Below are positions 54,250 to 63,287 of a DNA stretch of 64,000 nucleotides, in pieces. The notes under the pieces are model-generated. The model was not told where the DNA came from. It was given only the letters and a program-made list of their open reading frames with translations, and searched no databases. The translations under genes and the position numbers were made by a program. This DNA comes from Deltaproteobacteria bacterium (GTDB lineage Bacteria; Desulfobacterota; Desulfobacteria; Desulfobacterales; Desulfosarcinaceae): contig JAKALP010000025.1 in the NCBI GenBank assembly GCA_021824175.1, forward strand, positions 17,813 through 81,812, read 5' to 3'. Numbering within the stretch: position 1 is the stretch's first letter; each line of letters opens with the position of its first letter.

Positions 54250-55686
54250 TTAACCGCAGTATTGCTTTAAAATCTTCTCCATATCCTTGGGGTCAAAAAA
54301 TTGCGTGATTAATTCATCATCCGCGGCAGCTTGTATGGTGGCCGGCAAAATGGCTTTATCAAGCTGGGGAGCCAGAATGTGTCCGCCCGCGGCCTTGATT
54401 TGCCGAAGCCCTTCTAAAGTTCCGAGTTCACCTCCTGAGAGCAACATCACGATGGCCTTATCCCTGTACCGCTCAGCTGCGCTGGTGAGAAAATAATCGA
54501 GGTTGTCGCCGCCGCTTTCCTCCCTCATTTCCATGGTAGAATTCTTCAAGCGCCAAACCGCGCGGATGGTGTCGATCTCCATGGCTCGACCGCTAGCGCC
54601 GACGTAACATCGGCCGGGACAAAGAATGGCGTTGTCCGGAAGTGGCTGGGCGTCGAAACGGCTGCGGGCCCTCAAATAGTCCGATAATGGTGAAGTAAAT
54701 TGGGGCGGAATCGATTGCAAGGAGACAACACAGGTGCGGGTTTCCATAGGTAAAGAAACCGCCATATTGACCATCTCTAAATACCCGCCGACACCGGAAA
54801 TGGCGATTAACAATCGCTGACAGGCAGTCGTTTCATTGACCTTCACAAAATCTTCCGGCATCAGCTTGGGTAGGCGCAATCTCTGAAAGCGCTTGATATT
54901 GGCTTTTACGGCCAGGTGAATGCGATCCACCATACGCTGTTGTTGTTTTATGATATTGCTGTTCTTCACCGGCTTGCTCATGAAATCGACTGCGCCAAGA
55001 TTGAGGAAGGATAGGATCGTGGCGTACGAAGATGGCCCCAGATTGCTCATAATAACAACCGGGCTTGGGCTTTCGATCATGATGTGCTTCAGTGCCGTGC
55101 TGCCGCCCATTACCGGCATGTTGACATCCATGGTGATCAAGTCCGGAGATAACTCTTTCATCTTCGCCAAAGCTTCTTCACCGTTTTTGGCCGTGGCCAC
55201 CACGTCAATGCCGGGATCGGCTTGCATCATGCTGGTGATGATTTTGGTCATGACCGGGGAATCATCCACGATCATCACCCGAATGCGCTCTGCCGGCAGC
55301 AGTTCAAGGGCGGCTTCCTCCTCGGCACGCAGGTGAGCCCGTTCATCGGCGCGACGGGCCGCCTCCATAAGCAGAAACTGGCAAGGCTCTTTAATGGTCG
55401 GCGCGACGTTAAGGGCCAAGTCCAAGGTTTCAAACTGCCCGCTGGACCAGCCCAGAATTGTAAAAAAAGCTTGCACCCCGGTGATGGAGCCACATTCCGC
55501 ATGAACCACATCACCATCTTTTACGTACAAGGTACCTTCCTGCTCATCCTGCCGCACCCGCACACAGATGCTGGCACCAGCCAGGCAGCACATTTGAATG
55601 ATATCGGTCAACTGAATGTTTCGAAGCGTACCCGCGAATCCACTGCCGCTCTGTTCTCCGCTCTGCTTCTTCGAAGGTGATGTCAT
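54250..55686 (-). CDS. DUF4388-REC-CheB-like protein with no catalytic triad
   Basis: 478 residues: a DUF4388 (PatA-type) domain (about 18-110), a receiver (Asp187 in TMDVNMPVMGG) and a CheB-like C-terminal domain. The GASTGG segment reads ISGVGG (Ser lost), QHM reads QSI (His lost) and GMGxDGA reads GGELGTL (Asp lost). All three triad residues are gone, so this is a pseudo-methylesterase. DUF4388 is linked to gliding and chemosensory regulators. Follows the CheA gene after 21 bp. Confidence 0.85.
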   Translation of the reverse strand: MTSPSKKQSGEQSGSGFAGTLRNIQLTDIIQMCCLAGASICVRVRQDEQEGTLYVKDGDVVHAECGSITGVQAFFTILGWSSGQFETLDLALNVAPTIKEPCQFLLMEAARRADERAHLRAEEEAALELLPAERIRVMIVDDSPVMTKIITSMMQADPGIDVVATAKNGEEALAKMKELSPDLITMDVNMPVMGGSTALKHIMIESPSPVVIMSNLGPSSYATILSFLNLGAVDFMSKPVKNSNIIKQQQRMVDRIHLAVKANIKRFQRLRLPKLMPEDFVKVNETTACQRLLIAISGVGGYLEMVNMAVSLPMETRTCVVSLQSIPPQFTSPLSDYLRARSRFDAQPLPDNAILCPGRCYVGASGRAMEIDTIRAVWRLKNSTMEMREESGGDNLDYFLTSAAERYRDKAIVMLLSGGELGTLEGLRQIKAAGGHILAPQLDKAILPATIQAAADDELITQFFDPKDMEKILKQYCG

Positions 55687-55707
55687 TGGATCACTACCTT
55701 TTCTATT

Positions 55708-58700
55708 CTATACTACCGCGGCCCGTGCCCGTCTCGTATGTTGTTCAATGGCCAACTGGACCAGATCACCCACATCAATAATCAAAGATATTGCGCCGTC
55801 GCCAAGAATTGTTGCCCCCGAGAATCCACTCTTTTCCTGCAGATAGTCTTCCAAGGGTTTGATAACCACTTCTTCGCGTCCCTTAAGCTGGTCAACAATC
55901 AAACCCACTTTTCGGTTACCGGTGTTCACAACCACTACAAACAACTCCTGGGCGTTTACTGGAGCGCTTTTCATTTTAAACACTTTGGCCACGCGAATCA
56001 GTGGCAGCGTGGTCTCACGCAGGTAATAGACCTCAACGCCCTCAATGGACGAAATCTCATTACCGTGAATACGAAGGGTTTCATCGACCGCGGCCAGGGG
56101 GATGGTGAAGATATCATCGGCCACCCGTACGAGCAGCGCCTGAATGATGGCCAGGGTTAAGGGAATTTTGATTCTGAACGTGGTGCCACGACCGGGGGTG
56201 GTCTGGGTTTCAATGGTGCCATTGAGCCGATCAAGGTTGTCTTTGACCACATCCATGCCCACGCCGCGACCTGAAGTGTGTGTCACCTCGTCGGCCGTGG
56301 AAAATCCGGGGCGCATGATCAAGGCGATGACCTGCTCTTCATTCATTTTTTCGAGTTCTTCCGGTTGAACGAAGCCTTTCTCAACGGCTTTGGATTTGAT
56401 TTTCTCAACATCGATGCCGCGGCCATCGTCGTTGATTTCGATGACGACATTGTTGCCTTCATGATAGGCTTCAAGGCGCAACGTGCCGGTTTCAGATTTA
56501 CCCTTGCGCTGACGCTCTTGGGGCAATTCAATGCCATGGTCCACCGCGTTGCGGATAATATGCACCAAGGGGTCGGCGATTTGTTCGATGACCATGCGGT
56601 CGAGTTCAGTCTCTTCGCCGCGTATGTCCAGATCGACCTTCTTTGAACTGCTGCGTACAAGGTCGTGCACCACGCGCGGATAGCGGCTGAAGAGCTGCGC
56701 GATGGGCAGCATGCGCACTTTCATGACATTTTCCTGCAATTCGGAAGTAATCCGGCTCAATGCAGTAGTGGCGGCATTAATTCTGCTGGTCAGATCTTTG
56801 ACCAGTTGCATCTCCTTCACATCCAACCGCTGGGCTTGCTTCAGCAGTATTTGGAGTTCGCGCATCTCGATAAAGAGCTGACTGAAACCGGCGCGGGTAA
56901 CCACTAATTCTCCGACCTGGTTTAACAAAGTATCGATCTTGTTGGCATCGACGCGAATGCTCTGTTTCATGAGGCGATCGCGGAATTTGTCGGTTTGCCG
57001 ACGTCCGGGATATTGCTTGCGGGCGCGATCTTCATCTTCAAAACCGAAAAGCTGTCCTTCCCCCTTCTCGGCAAATTCAGACAGCGGCTTTGGCGCCGCC
57101 ACTTTGACGGGTTCCCGCTGAGGCTGACTTTCAGAAAGTAGAAATGATTCAATTTCTCTGCTATCGGCCGCGGCCCGTTGATCCGGTGACAACCGCTCAG
57201 GTTCCGGTTGATAAAGCGGTCGAGGCGGCGGTTCGAAAGCATCTTCACTGGATAAAAGCTCCTGGACCACGTCCAATTGGGAATGCACCACGAAGTCGTT
57301 GTTCATGGTCTCTTCAATTTTAGAATCAAAGGCATTTTCCAGTTGGGACAACAGCGAGGCTTCATCCTGGGTCTCAGCCAGCAAGGAGGACAAAGTGATC
57401 TCTTCTTGCTCAGGGGCGATTTCTAGAACATCCAACGGTGACACTACGGGTGCGGTCACAACTTGGACCGTTTCGGCCGGCGCCACTTCAGGTTTCGGCT
57501 CATCGTGTACCAAAGAAGCGGGCTCCTCCGGTGGAGGATAATGTACTTCGGGTGCGGGGCCTGGGAAGAAATCTCGAATGCGGGAGATATTGGATCGCAT
57601 CGTCCTTTGGGCCCACTCCTCAAGATTCATCAGTAAACCCGATGAAACGCTCAACAGAGCCGCGTCGATATCCGAGATCCATTGATCATACAATGCTTTC
57701 AGACCACTATATTCCATGTAATTGGCTGAAGAGCGAAGTCGTCGTAAGGTATCCACACATCGGCTCAGTACTGGCTGGGCATCACCGCCCTCTAAGAGAT
57801 TGTCGGTGTCGGTCGATAGTGAATTCAGGCCCTCATCGAGCTGTTTTCTAAAAATGGCAAAAAGCTCTTTATCGTAGATTTCCTCGTAAACAATTTCCTC
57901 TGGTATCTCTTCGCCGGCACCGGGGGCAACCCCAGGGGAGATGGTCGGCAGTTCTTCGACTTTCGCGGTTTCGAATTCAACTGAGACGGCACTCGCCGGC
58001 GTTTCAACTTCCACTTCCGGAGCTACGACTTGAGCCGTCGGCTGTTCGATTTCTACCTCGGGTGGAAGTTCGACTACCGCTTCTGAGGTTTCGATTTCCA
58101 CTTCATGTGCTTTGGCTTCCGCCGCTGGAGCTTCAACTTCCACCTCTGGAGGGGCCTCGACCTTCGCCTCTTGCGATTCGATTTCTACTTCTATGGCTTT
58201 GGTTTCGACCTCCGGAGTGCTGATTTCCACAGGAACCACGACCTGTGGTTCCTCAGTCACCGCGGTTGTAACAACCGCGGCAGGCGCTTCTTGGACTGTC
58301 TCGACTTGGCTGAATTGATCGATACGATTGATCAGATCGCCCACTTCGGTTTGCTCGGACCGATCCCTGACCAGATCATCTACCAAGAGGCCAATCCGGT
58401 CATTGGCGGCAATTAAGAGTTCTGTAATGCCGGGATCGGCGCTACGCCTGCCTTTGCGGAGCATGTCGAGCAAATTCTCCAACTTGTGAGAAAGTTCGGC
58501 AATGCGTTCCATGCCCAGATATTCGGACGACCCTTTGATGGTGTGAACCGATCGGAAGATTTCATTGAGTAAATCAGTGTCATCCCCCGCTGCTTCGAGC
58601 TTGAGCAAATTAGTTTCAATTTCATCGAGATGCTCGCGGGTTTCGTTAATGAAATCGGCCAAAAGGCCGTGATCCGCTTCCGTGACTGACGCGGCTTCAA

Positions 58701-60669
58701 GGACTTGCTCCTCGTCAATGGCCGGCGCGGCCGGAGGGATTTCGACCGTCGGCTCCATCACCGGAGGCTGTTCAATTTGAATTTCAAACCTTAACTGATC
58801 AGCGATTTTCGGGAAGAAGGATTTTACTTGCTCCGTGTAGTTGACCGTGGTTCCCTCAAAGAATTCATCCCAACGGATCGACTCTTCAGTGGTGAGCTGA
58901 CCGGCTATGTTATTTACCTGCTGGAGCCATTGGTCATACAATTGGGTAAGGGTCTCATACCCCATATAATTGGCCGATAATCGCAAGCTGGTGATCCGGT
59001 CTGCATACGCGGCCAACGCTTTATCGGCCGCATCTCCGGCCAATAGCTTTTTGTTTTCTTCCCATATGGCTTGCAAACCGGCTTTAAGCTGATCAAGAAA
59101 GATCAAAAACAATTCGCTATCATATTCTTCGTCGATGGCTTCAACCACCGCTGGCGGTGCTTCAACGACTTCTATTGCCTCGGGCTCCGCGGATAAAGCG
59201 GGAACTTCTTCGGCGCTGCATTCTGCGATCCGTTCGAGTAGATCTTCTATGGCCGTTTGCTCAACTTGGTCATGATCTAAATCTTCCACCAGCCGTGAAA
59301 TGCGATTATTGGCGGCGATCAGAACTTCGAAGATCTTAGGGCTGAGCTGGCGCTCGCCTCGACGCAGCAAATCCAATAAGATTTCCAATTTATGGGCCAA
59401 CTCGCCGATGCGCTCCAGGCCCAAATATTCCGACGAGCCCTTGATCGTGTGTATTGAACGAAAAATATTGTTCAGCAGTCCGGTGTCAGCGGGCTCCTGT
59501 TCCAGTCGCAACAGATCGCGCTCAGAGGCTTCCAGCTGATCGCGAGTTTCAACGATGAAATCCTTAAGCAACGGATTTTCATCTTTTGGCGGTGGGGCGG
59601 GCGGAGCTTCCTCGCTTTCATCTGAAAAAAGCGCGAGCTCAGGTTGAATTTCTTCCATCTTTGCGATGGGATCCGACGGCGGTTCCGGCGCTATTGGTTC
59701 TTGAGGCTCAAGTAGAGCTTCGGAATCCAGCAGGTCTTGGGACTCCAATTCCATGCCGATCTCTTCGATCGCTATATCCAAGGAACTCGTATCGTCTGCT
59801 TGGACAGAGGCAAGAACTTCTTCCGCGATAACGGGTTCGATAGCAGCGGGAGCTGGGGCTTCAGGGGTGGCAAAGGTATAGGTGATGGCCTGGATGTCAG
59901 CGGCTTTCGGAAAGAAGTTGATAACCCGCGCCAAATAGGATGCGGTTGTTTCGCTGGCAAAATGCCCCCAGTCGATAACTTGGGCATCATTTAACTGTTG
60001 TCCGATTTGCGCGGTTGTTTGGAGCCACTGATTGTAAACTTCTCTAAGTTTGTCATACCCCATGTAGTTAGCCGAAGATTTCAGTACTCCCAGTCTATCT
60101 TCATAGCGTTTGAAAGCTTCGGATGGATTGTCGCCAGCGAGGAGTTTGTTGGTTTCACTAATCAAACCATTAAGGCCATCTTTTAGTTGGGTCAAAAAGA
60201 TACCAAACAACTCCTCATCATATTCATCTTCGATGGCATCAAGGCCGGAGAAGGTTTCGGCGGCAGCCTCTTCGGCGGAAACCGGTGCTGCTTCGCCGGT
60301 CATTGCCTCCAAACGGGCGACCACATCGTTAATAGCAGCCTTCTCCTGCTCATGTTGGGCGAGGTCATCAACCAGTTGAGCAATGCGATCGTTTGTATCA
60401 ATGAGCAGATCTATTACCTGGGTAGTCAATTCCCGTTCACTGCGACGGACCAGATCCAGAAGACTCTCAAGTTTATGGGACAGCTCGGCAATGCGCTCCA
60501 ATCCCAAATATTCCGAAGAACCTTTGATAGTATGGATCGCCCGGAAGATTTCGTTGAGCACTTTGGCATCTCTGGCCTGGGGTTCCAGACGCAGAAGGTT
60601 GCGCTCCGTGTTTTCAAGGTGTTCACCTGTCTCAACGATAAAATCCTGAAGCAAGGAGCTATCGGTCAT
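55708..60669 (-). CDS. cheA: Giant CheA histidine kinase with six Hpt-like modules
   Basis: 1653 residues. Three complete Hpt modules have HTIKGSSEYLG cores at His46, His407 and His709. Between or after them lie three related modules (about 149-255, 514-620, 930-1036) with SANYMGY or SANYMEY cores in which the His position is Gly, Thr or Arg. A VE-rich low-complexity linker covers about 805-905. Then come the dimerisation helix (DTLLNQVGELVVTRAG), HATPase with NAVDHGIELP and GRGVGMDVV, and a CheW domain (about 1510-1640). No P2 CheY-binding domain was seen. It anchors the operon; CheY is just upstream. Confidence 0.93.
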   Translation of the reverse strand: MTDSSLLQDFIVETGEHLENTERNLLRLEPQARDAKVLNEIFRAIHTIKGSSEYLGLERIAELSHKLESLLDLVRRSERELTTQVIDLLIDTNDRIAQLVDDLAQHEQEKAAINDVVARLEAMTGEAAPVSAEEAAAETFSGLDAIEDEYDEELFGIFLTQLKDGLNGLISETNKLLAGDNPSEAFKRYEDRLGVLKSSANYMGYDKLREVYNQWLQTTAQIGQQLNDAQVIDWGHFASETTASYLARVINFFPKAADIQAITYTFATPEAPAPAAIEPVIAEEVLASVQADDTSSLDIAIEEIGMELESQDLLDSEALLEPQEPIAPEPPSDPIAKMEEIQPELALFSDESEEAPPAPPPKDENPLLKDFIVETRDQLEASERDLLRLEQEPADTGLLNNIFRSIHTIKGSSEYLGLERIGELAHKLEILLDLLRRGERQLSPKIFEVLIAANNRISRLVEDLDHDQVEQTAIEDLLERIAECSAEEVPALSAEPEAIEVVEAPPAVVEAIDEEYDSELFLIFLDQLKAGLQAIWEENKKLLAGDAADKALAAYADRITSLRLSANYMGYETLTQLYDQWLQQVNNIAGQLTTEESIRWDEFFEGTTVNYTEQVKSFFPKIADQLRFEIQIEQPPVMEPTVEIPPAAPAIDEEQVLEAASVTEADHGLLADFINETREHLDEIETNLLKLEAAGDDTDLLNEIFRSVHTIKGSSEYLGMERIAELSHKLENLLDMLRKGRRSADPGITELLIAANDRIGLLVDDLVRDRSEQTEVGDLINRIDQFSQVETVQEAPAAVVTTAVTEEPQVVVPVEISTPEVETKAIEVEIESQEAKVEAPPEVEVEAPAAEAKAHEVEIETSEAVVELPPEVEIEQPTAQVVAPEVEVETPASAVSVEFETAKVEELPTISPGVAPGAGEEIPEEIVYEEIYDKELFAIFRKQLDEGLNSLSTDTDNLLEGGDAQPVLSRCVDTLRRLRSSANYMEYSGLKALYDQWISDIDAALLSVSSGLLMNLEEWAQRTMRSNISRIRDFFPGPAPEVHYPPPEEPASLVHDEPKPEVAPAETVQVVTAPVVSPLDVLEIAPEQEEITLSSLLAETQDEASLLSQLENAFDSKIEETMNNDFVVHSQLDVVQELLSSEDAFEPPPRPLYQPEPERLSPDQRAAADSREIESFLLSESQPQREPVKVAAPKPLSEFAEKGEGQLFGFEDEDRARKQYPGRRQTDKFRDRLMKQSIRVDANKIDTLLNQVGELVVTRAGFSQLFIEMRELQILLKQAQRLDVKEMQLVKDLTSRINAATTALSRITSELQENVMKVRMLPIAQLFSRYPRVVHDLVRSSSKKVDLDIRGEETELDRMVIEQIADPLVHIIRNAVDHGIELPQERQRKGKSETGTLRLEAYHEGNNVVIEINDDGRGIDVEKIKSKAVEKGFVQPEELEKMNEEQVIALIMRPGFSTADEVTHTSGRGVGMDVVKDNLDRLNGTIETQTTPGRGTTFRIKIPLTLAIIQALLVRVADDIFTIPLAAVDETLRIHGNEISSIEGVEVYYLRETTLPLIRVAKVFKMKSAPVNAQELFVVVVNTGNRKVGLIVDQLKGREEVVIKPLEDYLQEKSGFSGATILGDGAISLIIDVGDLVQLAIEQHTRRARAAVV

Positions 60670-60801
60670 GCCCTTCTCCTTTTTATGGTCCCGGTGTTTT
60701 ACCGGTGCATCGTGACGTGTTCCTACCGTTAATCACTTTAACCCTTTTGCTGCGGGGAGGTGTTTATTCCCCAGCGCTTCCCTGCTCCTTTGGAGAGGGG
60801 G

Positions 60802-61155
60802 TCAAAGTTTTTCGATTAAATCAACTATTGCTTTTGTGTTATGCTTATTGACATAACCTCTGGCGCCCAATCGTTTTGCATCTTCACTGTATTTGTCTTC
60901 ATCCAGGTTAGACAAAAAGATGATCCGGGCCGCGGGATCAAAACTGAGAATTTCCTTGGCGGCCTCAAATCCGTCCATCTCGCGCATGGTAATGTCCATG
61001 GTTACTACATCTGGTTTAAGCGCCTTATACATTTGAACCGCTTCTTTTCCGTTTTTGGCTTCTCCCACAACGGTATGCCGTTCATCGAGCAATGTTTGCT
61101 TGATCATTTTGCGCATGATGGAAGAGTCATCAACGACCAATATCTTTTTGCCCAT
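60802..61155 (-). CDS. cheY: CheY-like single-domain response regulator
   Basis: 117 residues from the ATG at 61155; a GTG at 61164 is possible but is next to the AGGG site. Receiver motifs are KILVVDDSS, the phosphorylated Asp in VTMDITMREMDG, FLSN and the conserved Lys in GYVNKHN. The cluster has this CheY upstream of CheA. Whether it controls a flagellar motor is unknown. Confidence 0.93.
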   Translation of the reverse strand: MGKKILVVDDSSIMRKMIKQTLLDERHTVVGEAKNGKEAVQMYKALKPDVVTMDITMREMDGFEAAKEILSFDPAARIIFLSNLDEDKYSEDAKRLGARGYVNKHNTKAIVDLIEKL

Positions 61156-61517
61156 TTGAATCACACCCTGTCCGGTTCGGCTGCTCCGCTCATCAGCGAA
61201 AGAGCAGATACATCAATTGGGAACAACCATTAAATCTCAACGTGCACTCATACCTTGAGCCGCCCGCAGCAGGGTAGGCCGCAACGGCAGGGCTGCCTAG
61301 TAGTTCGGCGGTATGACAATCTAGTGCTATGGCACAGTCGCCTGGTGCCCTTTTCGGTATCGTTGTGAATCCAAAAGGGCAAGAGCTCTGATTCAATTGC
61401 ATCGGAAGAATCTCCGGCTGAAATGATTTGATCCCATCTCTATGTTTTTGAAGTCTGTTGCCTGGATACGGGTGATTAGAATCCTTACTAACGATCACTT
61501 GGATGATTGACTAGGGC
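61156..61517. other. Gap between cheW and cheY with possible structured RNA
   Basis: About 360 bases without a gene. CATACC (61249-61254) and GGTATG (61310-61315) pair, followed inward by GCCG (61259) and CGGC (61306); a GGCA-GGGC-TGCC hairpin (61286-61297) sits inside. It could be a leader structure of cheY. It matches no riboswitch I know. Confidence 0.4.
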
Positions 61518-62039
61518 TCAATTGTCTTGCTGCCGTTTTTGAGCGCCCATTCTTTTGAATTCTTCCACTACCAGTATTCGATGAAAATCAAGGACTGCCA
61601 TGAGCTGGTTGTCTATTTTGCAAACGCCGCTGATATATTGCGTCTTCAAAGCGCTGAGCACCATATCGGGTGCCGGCTGGATGGCGTTGGCGGGAATTTT
61701 CATCACGCGAGTTACGCGGTCGACAATAAATCCAGCCACCCGGCCACCGACATTAAGAATAATTGTCCACGGTTCTTCCACATCTTTTTGGCTGGCTTTT
61801 GACATGTTCAGGCGTTTGCGCAAATCGATGATGGGAATGATATTGCCACGCAAATTGATGACCCCTTCAATAAAATCCGGAGAGTCAGGGATGCTTGTAA
61901 TTGGCATCTGCTTGAGTATTTCTTGTACTGTGAGGATGTCTACCCCAAAGAGCTCACCGGCCAAAACAAAGCCGACCATCTGAATAATATCTTCGGCTTC
62001 CAGCAGCTTTTCTCCCGAAACGGCAAAAGTCTCGTTCAT
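61518..62039 (-). CDS. cheW: CheW coupling protein
   Basis: 173-residue SH3-like adapter that links receptors to CheA. Motifs are GVDILTVQEILKQMPIT, FIEGVINLRGNIIPIIDLRKRL and AGFIVDRVTRVMKI. The length is normal with a slightly long C-terminus. Lies 12 bp after the CheB-like gene at 62052. Confidence 0.94.
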   Translation of the reverse strand: MNETFAVSGEKLLEAEDIIQMVGFVLAGELFGVDILTVQEILKQMPITSIPDSPDFIEGVINLRGNIIPIIDLRKRLNMSKASQKDVEEPWTIILNVGGRVAGFIVDRVTRVMKIPANAIQPAPDMVLSALKTQYISGVCKIDNQLMAVLDFHRILVVEEFKRMGAQKRQQDN

Positions 62040-62051
62040 GTGTGCATCTCC

Positions 62052-63287
62052 TTAATTGCTGTGCGCCTTTATGAATGAGTTGATTGCACCGGCCATCTGT
62101 TTGTCGCTCACCAGGTAATCCAAAGTATATTTTGCCGCCGCTTTCATAGGCGTTTCCTTAAATAGGCAACTGCGCGGATCCTGCACGAATATCTTCCCTC
62201 CCTTTTCCATGATCGTGCCGAGGCCATCGACGCCATCATCTCCCGCGCCCGTAAGGATGACACCGGCCGCGCGTTCCTTCATAAGTTCAGCGGTGGAAGC
62301 CATGAGTTGATTAATGGATTGGCCGGATATCGACGTGGAGGTGACTTTCAATATAATCTGCTCGCCCTGATGGGCCAGGGTCACCTGCTCCGAGGCCGCC
62401 GCAAGGTAACAAGTACCGCCCTGCAAGGCCACGCCATCCACGGCTCGATGCACGGATAGATAACTGCACTGATCAAGGTATTTTACGAAGCCGTCGATAT
62501 GATGAGGTGCCTGATGCATTACTGCAATATAGGTAGCCGGAAGATCCTTCTTGAGTCTCGGTATCACGTTCAGCAACGCTGCGTAACCGCCTTCCGCCAC
62601 GCCTATTACAAAGATAAGATTAAAGGGAAGGGCGTCGGGGCGACCATTGCTCTGCTCTTTGGAAGGGCGTCGCAGGTATCGGATAGATTCGATTTGCACG
62701 CCGGCCACCAGATCGATCTTTCTCAATATCTCTTGTTTTTGTGAATTTAAATCGGCCCCCTTAGCTTGCGAAGGTTTTGGCAAAAAATCAATGGCGCCAT
62801 ATTTGAGAGAATCGAAGGTTTCGGCGGAGCCTTCTTTGGTGAGTGCACTGATCATTACAGTGGGGATTGGACGGCTGATCATGATGTGCTTTAAGGTGGT
62901 CAGTCCATCCATAACCGGCATATTGATATCCAGTGTAATAATATCTGGCTGTTCGCTTATAAGAAAATCCAAGGCCTTTTGACCGTTTTCAGCCTCCCCG
63001 ATGACCTTTTTCCGACCATCGGATTCAATGATATCGCGTAAGGCTTTGCGGATCAGCTTGGAATCATCGACGATCAGAACCTTCAGCGGGTTCTGAACAT
63101 CACTGACCCGACTGCCAGCAGCCTGAGGGGTAAGTGCCGCAAATGCCGATTTTTGCGCTTGTCTGTTGGCTAAAGAAACCATCAAAACTTCATGGCATCC
63201 ATTGCATGCGAATCTGTGGATATCTCCGCTGAGCGCCTCTTCATTAATTGTGTTGCGCGTCCCGCATTCTTCACAAAACAAAATCAT
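62052..63287 (-). CDS. Zinc-ribbon REC-CheB-like protein (Ser of the triad missing)
   Basis: 411 residues. Residues 1-35 form a zinc ribbon with Cys5, Cys8, Cys28, Cys31, the same spacing as in the ParA protein of this cluster. A receiver follows (Asp120 in TLDINMPVMDG). The CheB-like domain has IGVAEGG where CheB has IGASTGG, so Ser is Ala231. The His (VMHQAP, His258) and the Asp (GAGDDGVDG) are kept. Esterase activity is unlikely. This is the first gene of the reverse-strand operon. Confidence 0.85.
   Translation of the reverse strand: MILFCEECGTRNTINEEALSGDIHRFACNGCHEVLMVSLANRQAQKSAFAALTPQAAGSRVSDVQNPLKVLIVDDSKLIRKALRDIIESDGRKKVIGEAENGQKALDFLISEQPDIITLDINMPVMDGLTTLKHIMISRPIPTVMISALTKEGSAETFDSLKYGAIDFLPKPSQAKGADLNSQKQEILRKIDLVAGVQIESIRYLRRPSKEQSNGRPDALPFNLIFVIGVAEGGYAALLNVIPRLKKDLPATYIAVMHQAPHHIDGFVKYLDQCSYLSVHRAVDGVALQGGTCYLAAASEQVTLAHQGEQIILKVTSTSISGQSINQLMASTAELMKERAAGVILTGAGDDGVDGLGTIMEKGGKIFVQDPRSCLFKETPMKAAAKYTLDYLVSDKQMAGAINSFIKAHSN

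Noticed and set aside
61165..61205. Hammerhead-like CTGATGAG core on the reverse strand before cheY
   Set aside because: The GAAA core is GAAC, stem II does not form in register and stems I and III could not be found; a seven-base match is expected by chance in 64 kb.
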